From JAOZTV01 sp965371805 (GTDB lineage: Bacteria > Acidobacteriota > Aminicenantia > UBA2199): 64,000 bases of DNA. Position 1 is the stretch's first letter. Every line of letters begins with the position of its first letter. Shown one piece after another: positions 52,984 through 62,541 of the stretch. A program made the position numbers and the translations under genes. The notes beneath the pieces were generated by a model that worked only from the letters and a program-made list of their open reading frames with translations, made no database searches and was not told the DNA's origin. The stretch is taken from positions 1-64,000 of the forward strand of contig CBDUZW010000006.1 in the NCBI GenBank assembly GCA_965371805.1. Direction: 5' to 3'.

Positions 52984-54213
52984 ATGAATATAATAGAGCT
53001 GATAATACCCGTTGCTGCATTTACTATAATTGTTTTGCTTTTAGTTGGTGTAATACTTTTTGCAAAATCCAAATTAGTTGAGAGTGGCAACATAAAAATT
53101 AATATAAATGATAATCCAGAATATTTACTTGAGGTTCCTGCTGGTGGAAAACTTTTGAATACTCTTTCTGACAGTAAAATTTTTATCCCATCTGCTTGTG
53201 GAGGCGGAGGAACATGTGGTCAATGTAAGGTAAAGGTACATGAAGGTGGAGGCGATATTCTGCCTACTGAAACTTCACAAATTTCAAGAAAAGAGGCCAG
53301 AGCGGGCGAGAGACTTGCATGTCAGGTACCTGTGAAACAGGACATGAAAATAGAAGTTGAACCAGAAATTTTTGATGTTAAAAGATGGGAATGTACTGTT
53401 CGTTCAAATAATAATGTTGCAACTTTCATTAAAGAACTTGTACTTGAACTTCCTGAGGGAGAGGATGTTAATTTCAAAGCCGGGGGTTATATCCAGATTG
53501 AAGCACCTGAACATTTAGTAAAATATACCGATTTCAATATTGAGGAAGAATATAGAGGCGATTGGGACAAATATGATCAATGGAAGTTTGTTTCCAAGGT
53601 AACAGAACCAATAGTTAGAGCATATTCAATGGCAAACTATCCGGGAGAGAAGGGAATAATAATGTTAAATATTAGAATCGCTTCCCCTCCACCAAATTTA
53701 CCAAAAGTTCCACCCGGTCAGATGTCTTCATTTCTTTTTAATCTAAAAGCTGGTGACAAAGTTTTTATTACAGGACCATATGGAGAGTTTTTTGCAAGGG
53801 AAACAGAAGCAGAGATGGTATTTGTTGGTGGTGGTGCTGGAATGGCCCCAATGCGTTCTCATATTTTTGATCAGCTTCTCAGGGTTAATTCAAATAGAAA
53901 AATATCTTATTGGTATGGTGCAAGAAGCTTAAGAGAAATGTTCTATATTGAGGACTTTGATAAACTTGCTCAAAACAATGAAAATTTCCAATGGAATATT
54001 GGTTTATCTGAACCATTACCTGAAGATAACTGGTCCGGACATAAAGGGTTTATACATCAAATACTTTATGATGCTTATTTAAAGGATCACCCTGCACCTG
54101 AAGATTGTGAGTTTTATATGTGTGGTCCACCAATGATGAATTCAGCTGTCATTGAGATGCTTGAAAATCTTGGAGTGGAACCTGAAAATATAATGTTAGA
54201 TGATTTTGGCTGA
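52984..54213 (+). CDS. nqrF: Na+-NQR subunit F (NADH dehydrogenase, 2Fe-2S and FAD)
   Basis: 409 aa. N-terminal membrane helix, then a plant-type ferredoxin domain with SACGGGGTCGQCKVKV (C-x5-C-x2-C, about 69-80) and the fourth Cys in RLACQVPV. The FAD site is RAYSMANYP (about 213), the NADH site GGGAGMAPMRSH and YMCGPPMMNSAV, and the C-terminus ends DDFG. This subunit accepts electrons from NADH and starts the chain to quinone. Preceded by GAGGGTGAG. Confidence 0.96.
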   Translation: MNIIELIIPVAAFTIIVLLLVGVILFAKSKLVESGNIKININDNPEYLLEVPAGGKLLNTLSDSKIFIPSACGGGGTCGQCKVKVHEGGGDILPTETSQISRKEARAGERLACQVPVKQDMKIEVEPEIFDVKRWECTVRSNNNVATFIKELVLELPEGEDVNFKAGGYIQIEAPEHLVKYTDFNIEEEYRGDWDKYDQWKFVSKVTEPIVRAYSMANYPGEKGIIMLNIRIASPPPNLPKVPPGQMSSFLFNLKAGDKVFITGPYGEFFARETEAEMVFVGGGAGMAPMRSHIFDQLLRVNSNRKISYWYGARSLREMFYIEDFDKLAQNNENFQWNIGLSEPLPEDNWSGHKGFIHQILYDAYLKDHPAPEDCEFYMCGPPMMNSAVIEMLENLGVEPENIMLDDFG

Positions 54214-54306
54214 GTTAATTAGTCCGAATTGACTTACCTTTTTTGAGTCATGTTTTTTGATGTTTATGGGTAAGTGTATTTGCTTGCCCTGTGCAGAAGG
54301 AATATA

Positions 54307-55332
54307 GTGAAAAAAGAAAAAATTATTAAAAATATTATTTTACAGTTTATCTTATTGCTCTCATTTATGTTTGTAATAAATTGCAGTAAACGTCAAGAAA
54401 TAGTTAAAATTTCAGGCAATACAATGGGAACTACTTATAATATTACTGTTATAGAAAATAATAAAAACGATTCCAATAAATTGAAAAAGGAAATTGATGA
54501 TATTCTGCTAAAAGTAAATATGGAGATGTCAACCTATATTGGGGAATCTGAAATATCACGGTTTAATGAGTTAAATTCAACTGACTGGTTCTCGGTATCC
54601 AGAGGATTTACCAATGTAGTAAAGAACAGCTTGAATATCAGTGTAAGCTCAAAAGGAGCTTTTGATATTACAATTGGTCCATTAATTGAATTATGGGGAT
54701 TTGGTAAAAAATCAGGTGAAAAGATCCCATCAGAAGAAGAAACAGATCTCACTACTCAATATATAGGGTATAAAAAATTAGATGTTAATTTATTAAACTC
54801 ATCCATAAAAAAAGAGGAATCCAGACTAAAGATTAACCTGGCCGCAATTGCCAAGGGATATGGTGTGGATAAGGTTGCAGAATTTCTAAATTCGAAAGAT
54901 TTCAACAGTTATCTGGTTGAGATCGGAGGAGAAGTTAGAGTAAAGGGGAAAAAGTTTGGTAAAAACTGGCGGATTGGAATTGTAACTCCAGATACAGTAA
55001 ATGATTATAATAAAATAGTTTTACTTTCAGATACCTCCCTTGCAACTTCAGGAGATTATTTTAATTATTTTGAAAAAGATGGAAAGAGGTATTCCCATAC
55101 AATTGATCCTGTTACTAAAAAACCTATCACTCATAAACTGGCATCTGTAACAGTAGTGCATGAATTATGTATGCTAGCAGATGGGTTTGCGACTGCAATT
55201 AATGTTATGGGGCCAGAGAAAGGGTACAGTTTTGCCATTAAGGAAAACTTACCAATATATATGATTATAAGAAAAGATGGAGGATTTATTATAAAAATGA
55301 CCCCTTCATTTAAGAAACTTTTATCTGAGTAG
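54307..55332 (+). CDS. apbE: FAD:protein FMN transferase, lipoprotein
   Basis: 341 aa from GTG 54307 (AGAAGG 6 bases upstream). The signal peptide ends FMFVINCSKR, a lipobox, so the protein is anchored in the periplasm. Family motifs: GNTMGTTYNITV, AFDITIGPLIELWGFG, INLAAIAKGYGVD and the C-terminal HTIDPVTKKPI with VVHELCMLADGFATAINVM. It attaches FMN to the Thr residues of NqrB and NqrC, which explains its position directly after nqrF. Confidence 0.95.
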   Translation: MKKEKIIKNIILQFILLLSFMFVINCSKRQEIVKISGNTMGTTYNITVIENNKNDSNKLKKEIDDILLKVNMEMSTYIGESEISRFNELNSTDWFSVSRGFTNVVKNSLNISVSSKGAFDITIGPLIELWGFGKKSGEKIPSEEETDLTTQYIGYKKLDVNLLNSSIKKEESRLKINLAAIAKGYGVDKVAEFLNSKDFNSYLVEIGGEVRVKGKKFGKNWRIGIVTPDTVNDYNKIVLLSDTSLATSGDYFNYFEKDGKRYSHTIDPVTKKPITHKLASVTVVHELCMLADGFATAINVMGPEKGYSFAIKENLPIYMIIRKDGGFIIKMTPSFKKLLSE

Positions 55333-55376
55333 ACCTTACTTGAGCTTTAATTTAGGTCTTTAATAAAGAGGGAAAA

Positions 55377-55562
55377 ATGTTATTAGAATTTTTAATAGTA
55401 CTTGCCTTTGTTTTTGCTGCAGTATCAATTATGGTATTAAGTTTACATTTCAGCAAATATAAACAGAGGCAAAAAAAAGCGAGAATAGTAAGGGAAAAGA
55501 AAATATCAGTTTCATGTGGAGCTTGTCCAGGAGCTGTAAGCAAGGCTTGTAAAGGACATTAA
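55377..55562 (+). CDS. NqrM-like small membrane protein (probable Na+-NQR maturation factor)
   Basis: 61 aa, GAGGG upstream. One N-terminal membrane helix (LLEFLIVLAFVFAAVSIMVL), a basic stretch and a short tail with three Cys in VSCGACPGAVSKAC. NqrM/DUF539 proteins have the same size, one helix and a Cys cluster, and deliver iron to the NqrD/E centre; their gene usually follows apbE. The Cys arrangement here differs from the one I remember for vibrio NqrM, so identity rests on position and architecture. Confidence 0.65.
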   Translation: MLLEFLIVLAFVFAAVSIMVLSLHFSKYKQRQKKARIVREKKISVSCGACPGAVSKACKGH

Positions 55563-55732
55563 TAAATTTTGAATTAAAAGATATATCTGCTTATCTCTTG
55601 AAATATAATTTAAAGATTAAGAAAATCTTTATTTTATAATTTTAGATGGGATGGCGTTTTTATAAATGACATTTCTTATTATATCTCTATTTAAATTTTC
55701 TGTATTATAAGAGTAAATAGAGAAAATTTATG

Positions 55733-55765
55733 ACATAGAGTCTATGTTGATTTTTTTTTTTTTTT
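55733..55765 (+). promoter_or_regulatory. Perfect palindrome followed by a 15-T run
   Basis: ACATAGAGTCTATGT is a perfect 15-base palindrome, followed by TGA and fifteen T. It could be a weak terminator for the nqr operon (5-bp stem, 5-base loop, U tract) or an operator for the AAA+ gene that starts at 55793. Confidence 0.45.
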
Positions 55766-55792
55766 GTACTAAAATTATTATTGGAGATGTAG

Positions 55793-58759
55793 ATGAATAA
55801 ATTGTTCAATACGATGACAAAACTAAATGAAATTGTCTCAGCTTTTTTTCCTGAAACAAAAATGGGAAAGTTGGAATTTAACGAAAAAAACGCAAAGACA
55901 TTTCTTTTTAAGTTGATTCCCATAGTTGATGCTATTACAAAAGCTGAAAATTTATATAAGAAAAGGAATATTTATCTAATTGAAAGCGAATATTGGTTGA
56001 CAGTAGATCCAATAAAATCTCTGGAAAGAATAGCTCTTTACATAAGAAAATTTGATTCATTATCTTTTTCAATGTCAAAAACTGATAGGCAGACTTTTAT
56101 CTTTATTCTTGAGAATATTATAGATTATTTAAAGCAGGATAGATCTGTTAGTGAAAAACCAGAAAAAAAAAAATTGTTTAATGAATATAGATTCTGGGTT
56201 GAAAATTTTTTTAAATTGCTTGAGCAGAAGATCTCAGGTGAAATTGATATAATAAAAACTGGTATAGATGATTTAGATGTTGAGTTTGATGTCATTGAAA
56301 AATTTCATTATTCAAATAATAAAATAAATATTCCCTTATTTCCATTTGCATTTAATCTTGATTCTAAATTGTTTTTTCCTTCTGACTTAACTGAGAAAGG
56401 TGTTTCACTTTATAATGAATCGGCAAAAAATGATTTAGTAATTGAATATTATGATTTGAATAGATCATTATTTGAATTTTTTGTATTAAACTTAAGATTA
56501 TCAGATGGAGAAGTATTAAAGAGTAAAGTTGATAGTTCAGAGAACTTACTTACTTCTAATTTTGGCAAGATAAATATGGCATTATTATATAGTAATAAGA
56601 AACAGTATCATGATAGTTATGAATTATTAAATTCAGTTTCTATTGATCAACTGGAACTTCCATTACTATATCTTTTTCAAATAAGAAATCTTGCTTTTCT
56701 TAATAAAGTATTTGAAACTAAACTTTTACTTGAGAAATTTACAACTCTCTTTCCACATTATTCAGAGGGATATGAACTTATGGGAGATATTTTTTCCAAG
56801 GAAGAAAACTATGAATCAGCTTTAATTCAATATAAAAAATCTCTTTCAATTTTTCAAAATAAGGTTATTTCTGAAAAAATAAAAAAATGCAGTTCTTTAA
56901 TAAAGAATAAAGAGGAGACTAAAAAGAATAGTAAGGATGAATTTTTTTTTAATATTTCAGAAGAGGTGTTTAAAGAAGAACCAAAGATATTTTTTCGGTC
57001 AAAAGAGATAAATCAGATAATAGAAATATTAAGTTCTGAGTCAAGGAAGAATGTTATACTTGTTGGAGAAAGCGGTGTTGGGAAAAGTTATCTCATTAAA
57101 TATTTAGCACAAAAAATCCTAAAATGTGAAGTTCCGGTTAGTTTGCTCAAGAACAGTGTTAAGGAAATAAATTTTGTTTCTTTATTAACTGGTTCGAAGT
57201 ACAGGGGGCAATTTGAGGAAAAAGGATTAAAGCTCTTACAGGATTTAAAGGAAACTAAAACTATTATTGTTTTAGAGGATATGCATCTAATGATGACTTC
57301 AGGCGCTGCAAGAGGTACCTCCCTTGATTTTGTAAATATTCTAAAACCTTTTCTAAGAGAAGGCTCAGTTCAGGTCATTGCTACAACAAATAGTGAAGAA
57401 TTCAAGAATACTATAGAAAGGGATAACCCTTTACTTGGCTTTTTCCAAAAAATTACTGTTAATCAGATGTCAGAAGAAGAAACAGAAGAGATTTTATACA
57501 ATAGAGCTGATGTATTGTCTTCTAAAAAGAGTGTGATAATTCCTAATGATTTTATAAACGAAATTGTTAATGCTGCAAAGATAAATATAAGAAATAGAGC
57601 ATTACCGGATTCAGCAATGATGCTTTTAGAAAGGTGTGTTTCGAAAAAAGTATATAAGAATTTTTCATTGAACTTGTATGAACCGAAATTAGATGTCGAA
57701 CTTTTAGCTGAAGTTTTATCAGATATTTTGAACCTGCCTGAATCTTTTTTGTCTTTATCAATTAGAGAACGATTGACGAACTTGAATGAGATGCTCTCAA
57801 AAAAAATAAGAGGACAAAGTGAAGCTTTAAAGAAGGTAAGTAAGGGTGTTGTAACCTCAAAACTGGGCTTTGACATAAACGAACGCAGACCGGATGGAGT
57901 TTTTTTGTTTATAGGACCTACAGGTGTTGGCAAAACTGAGACAGCTATTTCTCTGGCTAAAGCTCTCTATGGATCTGAAGATTTTTTGATACGGTTAGAT
58001 ATGTCTGAGTATATGGAAAAATACACTTATTCGAGATTTGTTGGAGCCGCTCCTGGATATGTTGGGTATAATGATTCAAACCAGCTGACTGATAAGATAA
58101 GGCAAAATCCTTTTTCTGTTATTTTGATAGATGAAATAGAAAAAGGTGATAATCAGTTATTGAATATTTTTCTCCAGATATTTGATGCAGGACGTCTTAC
58201 AGATGCACATGGAAATGTTGTCGATTTCTCAAATACAACCATCATTATGACATCTAATATAGGAACAAACTTATATTCAAAGGTTCAATTGGGATATCAA
58301 AGTGATATAAATAAGAATACTGTGTCTAAATCAGCTCTAAATAAATCTTTGAAAAGACATTTTTCTCCAGAATTTCTGAATAGAATTGACGATATAATAG
58401 TTTTTAATCAATTAAGTAAAAAAAATATTATTGAAATTATTAAAGATCAAATAAAAATAATTGAAAAAAAAATAAATAAGCATGGGAAAGAGCTATTAAT
58501 TGAGAATAATGTAATTGAGCTTATTGCAGTTAATGGATATTCTCAAGAGTATGGAGCAAGGAATATATCGAGAGAAATCAAAATTGGATTACTTGAACAA
58601 ATTGCTGAATTATCTTTGACCAATGAATGGGAATTCTGTGATACAATACTTTGTGAAGCTGAAGGTAGTGAGATTATTGTAAAATTATTAAACTCTGGAA
58701 TTCAGGTAATAGGAAAAGGAAGTGAAAATATGGATAAGATGGAATCTTTAAATGTCTGA
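55793..58759 (+). CDS. TPR-containing double AAA+ ATPase, ClpA/ClpC-like
   Basis: 988 aa, GGAG upstream. Residues 1-390 are not a Clp-N domain: they are helical and include a TPR-like segment (about 330-365, GYELMGDIFSKEENYESALI). The first AAA+ module has Walker A GESGVGKSYL (about 424) and Walker B TIIVLEDMHLM; the second has GPTGVGKTET (about 707), SVILIDEIEKG and FLNRIDDIIVF, then a ClpB-type D2-small domain. Between the D2 Walker B and FLNRID lies VQLGY, where ClpA/ClpC carry the I/V-G-F/L loop that docks ClpP. Overlaps the REC-LpxC gene by 8 bases. Confidence 0.85.
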   Translation: MNKLFNTMTKLNEIVSAFFPETKMGKLEFNEKNAKTFLFKLIPIVDAITKAENLYKKRNIYLIESEYWLTVDPIKSLERIALYIRKFDSLSFSMSKTDRQTFIFILENIIDYLKQDRSVSEKPEKKKLFNEYRFWVENFFKLLEQKISGEIDIIKTGIDDLDVEFDVIEKFHYSNNKINIPLFPFAFNLDSKLFFPSDLTEKGVSLYNESAKNDLVIEYYDLNRSLFEFFVLNLRLSDGEVLKSKVDSSENLLTSNFGKINMALLYSNKKQYHDSYELLNSVSIDQLELPLLYLFQIRNLAFLNKVFETKLLLEKFTTLFPHYSEGYELMGDIFSKEENYESALIQYKKSLSIFQNKVISEKIKKCSSLIKNKEETKKNSKDEFFFNISEEVFKEEPKIFFRSKEINQIIEILSSESRKNVILVGESGVGKSYLIKYLAQKILKCEVPVSLLKNSVKEINFVSLLTGSKYRGQFEEKGLKLLQDLKETKTIIVLEDMHLMMTSGAARGTSLDFVNILKPFLREGSVQVIATTNSEEFKNTIERDNPLLGFFQKITVNQMSEEETEEILYNRADVLSSKKSVIIPNDFINEIVNAAKINIRNRALPDSAMMLLERCVSKKVYKNFSLNLYEPKLDVELLAEVLSDILNLPESFLSLSIRERLTNLNEMLSKKIRGQSEALKKVSKGVVTSKLGFDINERRPDGVFLFIGPTGVGKTETAISLAKALYGSEDFLIRLDMSEYMEKYTYSRFVGAAPGYVGYNDSNQLTDKIRQNPFSVILIDEIEKGDNQLLNIFLQIFDAGRLTDAHGNVVDFSNTTIIMTSNIGTNLYSKVQLGYQSDINKNTVSKSALNKSLKRHFSPEFLNRIDDIIVFNQLSKKNIIEIIKDQIKIIEKKINKHGKELLIENNVIELIAVNGYSQEYGARNISREIKIGLLEQIAELSLTNEWEFCDTILCEAEGSEIIVKLLNSGIQVIGKGSENMDKMESLNV

Positions 58760-60083
58760 AAAAATAAAAAAAATACTAATTATTGATGATGAGAAAAATA
58801 TTCAGGTCTCACTCGCTTCTGTTCTTGAAGATGAGGGTTACTTTGTTTATCTTGCATCATCAGGAGAAGAAGGTATAGAAAAATTTATAAATCTAAAGCC
58901 AGATGCAGTATTTTTAGATATCTGGTTACCTGGAATTGACGGTCTTGAAACAATGACCCAGATTCTGGAGGTTGATCCTTTACAGATTGTCATAATGATG
59001 TCTGGACATGGGAATATTTCTACTGCTGTTAAAGCTGTTAGAGATGGTGCGTATGATTTTCTTGAAAAACCATTAAGCCTGGATAAGGTAATTTTTGTTT
59101 TAAGTAGAGGTCTTATTTACAGAAATCTTGTTGAAGAAAACAAGAGACTAAAAGAGATATTAAAACAGGAAATTTTAGATAATAGTAAAACTAAAAATAA
59201 AAAAGAGAAAACTGCTACTATGGTATATGATATGGAACATGAAGACCACTCACAGAAGCAAAGAACTATTAAAGAGAGTTTAATATTTTATGGAATAGGT
59301 CTCCATTCTGGTGAAAAAACAGGAATGTCTATTAAGCCATTGGGACCGGGGAAAGGGATAAGGTTTGAAAATATTTCTGAAGAAGGACATATACCTGCGA
59401 GAGTTGAATATCTTGATACTACTAATTATGCTACTTCAATAAAGAAAGATGGTTTAATTGCGAATACAATAGAGCATTTTATGGCTACATTGCATGCTTT
59501 CGGCATAACAAACCTCTCAATAAAAATCAGTAAGGAAGTACCAATAGATGATGGCTCTGCTGTGAAGTTCTGTAAAATCATAAGAAAAAGTGGAATTGTA
59601 GAACAGAATGAAGTCATCCCATCAATAAAAATATCTAAAGTATACACAATTGGTGTAGAAAGTGATAATGATAAATACATAAAAATAGAGCCTTATGATG
59701 GTTTTGCAGTTAAATATACTCTTATCTATCCGGAACCACTGGGTAGAATGAGTTTTGACTTTGTTATGAATTCTCCAGAAGATTTTGAGAGAGAAATTGC
59801 ACCTTCCAGAACATATGGTTTTGTTGATGATTTTCATAAACTTGCTGATATGGGACTTGCTGAAGGTGGAAGAATGAACAACTTTATTCTTATTGATAAT
59901 GGCAAAATATTAAATACAAAATTAAGGTTTCCTGAAGAATTAGCCCGTCATAAGATACTTGATATAATCGGAGATTTTTATCTATTAGGACGCCCCATAA
60001 AAGGTAAAATAACAGCTCAAAAAACCGGACATTTTGATAATGCAAGAATGGTGAATCTGATAAAAGAGAATTATTGCAACTAA
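58752..60083 (+). CDS. lpxC: Response-regulator receiver fused to LpxC deacetylase
   Basis: 443 aa. Residues 1-125 are an NtrX-like receiver: IIDDEKNIQVSL, phospho-Asp in FLDIWLPGIDG (about 56), MSGHGNISTAVKAV and FLEKPLS (Lys about 105). A helical, charged linker (about 126-170) leads into a full LpxC domain: ESLIFYGIGLHSG, TIEHFMATLHAFGITN with zinc ligand His, PIDDGSA, RHKILDIIGDF with His/Lys/Asp and KTGHFDNARMV with the catalytic His (about 425). All active-site residues are kept. It deacetylates UDP-3-O-acyl-GlcNAc, the committed step of lipid A synthesis. Confidence 0.93.
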   Translation: MSEKIKKILIIDDEKNIQVSLASVLEDEGYFVYLASSGEEGIEKFINLKPDAVFLDIWLPGIDGLETMTQILEVDPLQIVIMMSGHGNISTAVKAVRDGAYDFLEKPLSLDKVIFVLSRGLIYRNLVEENKRLKEILKQEILDNSKTKNKKEKTATMVYDMEHEDHSQKQRTIKESLIFYGIGLHSGEKTGMSIKPLGPGKGIRFENISEEGHIPARVEYLDTTNYATSIKKDGLIANTIEHFMATLHAFGITNLSIKISKEVPIDDGSAVKFCKIIRKSGIVEQNEVIPSIKISKVYTIGVESDNDKYIKIEPYDGFAVKYTLIYPEPLGRMSFDFVMNSPEDFEREIAPSRTYGFVDDFHKLADMGLAEGGRMNNFILIDNGKILNTKLRFPEELARHKILDIIGDFYLLGRPIKGKITAQKTGHFDNARMVNLIKENYCN

Positions 60084-60115
60084 AGTGAATATAGTGTAGA
60101 TATTGGTGGTTCTGA

Positions 60116-60793
60116 TTGTCTGAACAAAAAAAAATTAGATTCAGCCTTAATAATATTTTTAAAAAATTTAGATCTCATAATGTTGGTCCGATTAGTTTTG
60201 ATATATTCGAAGAGGAAATCTTAGGATTATCAGGAAAGACTGGATGTGGAAAAACAACAATGTCAAGAATCCTTATGAGGTTAATGGAGTTTGATTCAGG
60301 TACTATATATTATCAGGGTTATCCTATACATTCTGTACCAATTTGTGAGTTTAGACAAAAAAATCAAATAATGTTCCAAAACCATCTATTATCTGTAAAT
60401 TTACTGTTGAAAATAGGAAAAATAATAACAGAACCTTTAAGAGTTGCAAAATTCAGCGAAATTGAGATAAGAGAACGGATATGCACATTACTTGAATTGT
60501 TTGAGCTTCCGGTAAGCATAATGCAAAAATACCCTGATGAATTGTCAGGAGGAGAGTTACAGAGAATCGTCTTTTTAAGGACCTTAGTATTAAAACCTGA
60601 ATTTATAATACTTGATGAGCCTTTTTCAAATATTGATAGAGACATGTCACTCAGATTAATTGAGAGTATAAAAAAGATAAGAGAAGAGTTTAAAATGGGA
60701 ATATTAATTATTACTCATTCTTCTGAATTTGCCGAGTGTTTTTCTGATAGATTGTTAGAGTTTTCAAAACTGCTTCAATTTGAATCTCTCTAA
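60116..60793 (+). CDS. ABC transporter ATP-binding protein (Opp/Dpp-type)
   Basis: 225 aa starting at TTG 60116 with GGTGGT upstream. Walker A GKTGCGKTTMS (about 39-49), Q-loop FQNHL, signature LSGGELQRI (about 142), Walker B FIILDEPFSNID and the switch His in IITHSSEF. The style is that of DppF/OppF/NikE ATPases, yet no permease or binding protein is nearby. It follows lpxC by 32 bases. The last 83 bases overlap the oppositely oriented GH3 gene. Confidence 0.88.
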   Translation: MSEQKKIRFSLNNIFKKFRSHNVGPISFDIFEEEILGLSGKTGCGKTTMSRILMRLMEFDSGTIYYQGYPIHSVPICEFRQKNQIMFQNHLLSVNLLLKIGKIITEPLRVAKFSEIEIRERICTLLELFELPVSIMQKYPDELSGGELQRIVFLRTLVLKPEFIILDEPFSNIDRDMSLRLIESIKKIREEFKMGILIITHSSEFAECFSDRLLEFSKLLQFESL

Positions 60794-62252
60794 AACCATA
60801 AGTACAGATAAATGTATTTATGAATGACATGTTATTTATTTCATAAGGATTTTCTAGTGAAATTACTATAAGGTCATTCCTGATGTGAAATAAATCTTCT
60901 ATTGTTTTTAGTACTATGGATTTGGATTCTCCAGTAAAAGAGTAAATGAATATAACAATGTTTTCAAAATTATTAACATTTTTAATATAATTCTCCAAGT
61001 TGTCAGATATCTTTAACTTTTGAGTTGTTCCATTTATAAATAATTTTTTTGCAATTTTTTCCAATTTTGACGATTTTTCAGATAATACTGCGGGCTCACT
61101 TATCTGGTTTGAATATTCAACGAAAAGTGTTTTCGAATCTTCTTTTAATGGTAAAATGTTTTTATTGTTTTTTAAAATTTGAATTGAGCTCAAGGCTATC
61201 TCTCTTTCAATATTTATGTTTTTTCTAATTTTTGAAATTGTTGATTTATTTTGTGTTCTCTTTTGAATATTATATTTTGATTTAAGCTTTAATATTCTTG
61301 AAACAGATTCATCTATCCTGCTTTCTTTTATTTTACCTGTCTTAACTAAGTTAAGTGCAATATTATAAAGTTTTTCCTGAAGTGAGTATGTGTGGCTGAT
61401 AATCAAAACATCTATTCCTGCAGAAATACTGTTAAGCACAATTTCTTCATTCGTATAATTATCTGTAATAGCTTTCATTTCAATGCAGTCACTAAAAACC
61501 ACTCCTTTAAAGTTTGACCTCTTCTTTAACCTTCCAGATATTAATTCATTTGAAAAGGTTCCAATTTCGTCTGAAATATTCGTGTATTTTACATGAGCTG
61601 TCATTATTGCATCTAATCTGTCTGATAGTTTTAGAAATGGGAAAATGCTGAATTTGTCGAAAATTTTCTTTGTTAATATAATCTCAGGAATTTCCAGATG
61701 TGAATCAGCTGAAGCTGCTCCATGTCCCGGGAAATGTTTTCCACATGATGCTATAGCTTCGCTTTTAAGTCCCTTTATGAATTCTTCTGCATACTTAACA
61801 ACTGTATCTGGATCATTTGAAAAAGATCTTATTCCGATCACTGGATTATTCTCATTTATATTTACATCAAGTACAGGAGCGAAGACCCCATCTAGACCCA
61901 GAAGTTTCATATCCTTTGCAATCAAAGAAGCAATCGTTTTTGAGTTTTTGGGATTGTTTGTTGCTGTAATTCCCATGTGTGAGATACCAGTTGCAGCCAT
62001 CTCACTAAATCTGACAATATTGCCACCTTCCTGATCAGTCCAGATCATTGGACTGATCTTAGCGAGTGAGTGGAGTTCATTATTTAATCCAATGACACCA
62101 TCAATAGAATCTATATTTCTTGAAAACAGTATGATTCCACCAATATTTTTATCATTTATAAAGGTTTGGGTTCTTTTGGGTATAGTTATCCCCTTAAATC
62201 CAATCATAAACATTTGCCCTATTTTTTCTTCTAATGTCAGTTTATTTAACAT
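60711..62252 (-). CDS. Glycoside hydrolase family 3 (beta-N-acetylhexosaminidase, NagZ-like)
   Basis: 513 aa, no signal peptide, hence cytoplasmic. The N-terminal TIM barrel has GQMFMIGFKG, IWTDQEGGNIVRF, the substrate-binding and acid/base loop KHFPGHGAASADSHLEIPE (about 173-191, with the D-x-H dyad of NagZ-type enzymes) and the nucleophile Asp in GVVFSDCIEMKAI. A C-terminal alpha/beta sandwich domain (about 370-513) makes it longer than E. coli NagZ and like Bacillus-type two-domain enzymes. Role: recycling of peptidoglycan GlcNAc-anhydroMurNAc units. Its 3' end overlaps the ABC gene. Confidence 0.9.
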   Translation of the reverse strand: MLNKLTLEEKIGQMFMIGFKGITIPKRTQTFINDKNIGGIILFSRNIDSIDGVIGLNNELHSLAKISPMIWTDQEGGNIVRFSEMAATGISHMGITATNNPKNSKTIASLIAKDMKLLGLDGVFAPVLDVNINENNPVIGIRSFSNDPDTVVKYAEEFIKGLKSEAIASCGKHFPGHGAASADSHLEIPEIILTKKIFDKFSIFPFLKLSDRLDAIMTAHVKYTNISDEIGTFSNELISGRLKKRSNFKGVVFSDCIEMKAITDNYTNEEIVLNSISAGIDVLIISHTYSLQEKLYNIALNLVKTGKIKESRIDESVSRILKLKSKYNIQKRTQNKSTISKIRKNINIEREIALSSIQILKNNKNILPLKEDSKTLFVEYSNQISEPAVLSEKSSKLEKIAKKLFINGTTQKLKISDNLENYIKNVNNFENIVIFIYSFTGESKSIVLKTIEDLFHIRNDLIVISLENPYEINNMSFINTFICTYGFREIQIEAVLKTLTIYQKNTRQIQKNE

Positions 62253-62541
62253 TTATTTTTACCTTATCAGATATGAAGCTGCGACTATCAATCCTGAGCG
62301 GGACGGTTCTATTAATGTGTTTTTTGTTTCTATCATTAGTGTATTATATTCTTAATTAGTTCTTTTTTCAAATAAGTATACTTTCTTTTTTTATAAGAAT
62401 ATGTTCTAATTAAAACTATTAACAATGGCATTGGATGCTAAAAATGTGAGAAGAATAGAGGATAGCCGATAGATCTTTAAATCTATTAGTGTTTTTATGA
62501 TTTTGAATACAAATGGTATTGTTTTAAAAGAGAAGTGAAAT

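Noticed and set aside
54226..54278. acttacc...gggtaagt inverted repeat after nqrF
   Set aside because: The loop is more than 30 bases and the apbE gene continues in the same direction, so a terminator here is unlikely.
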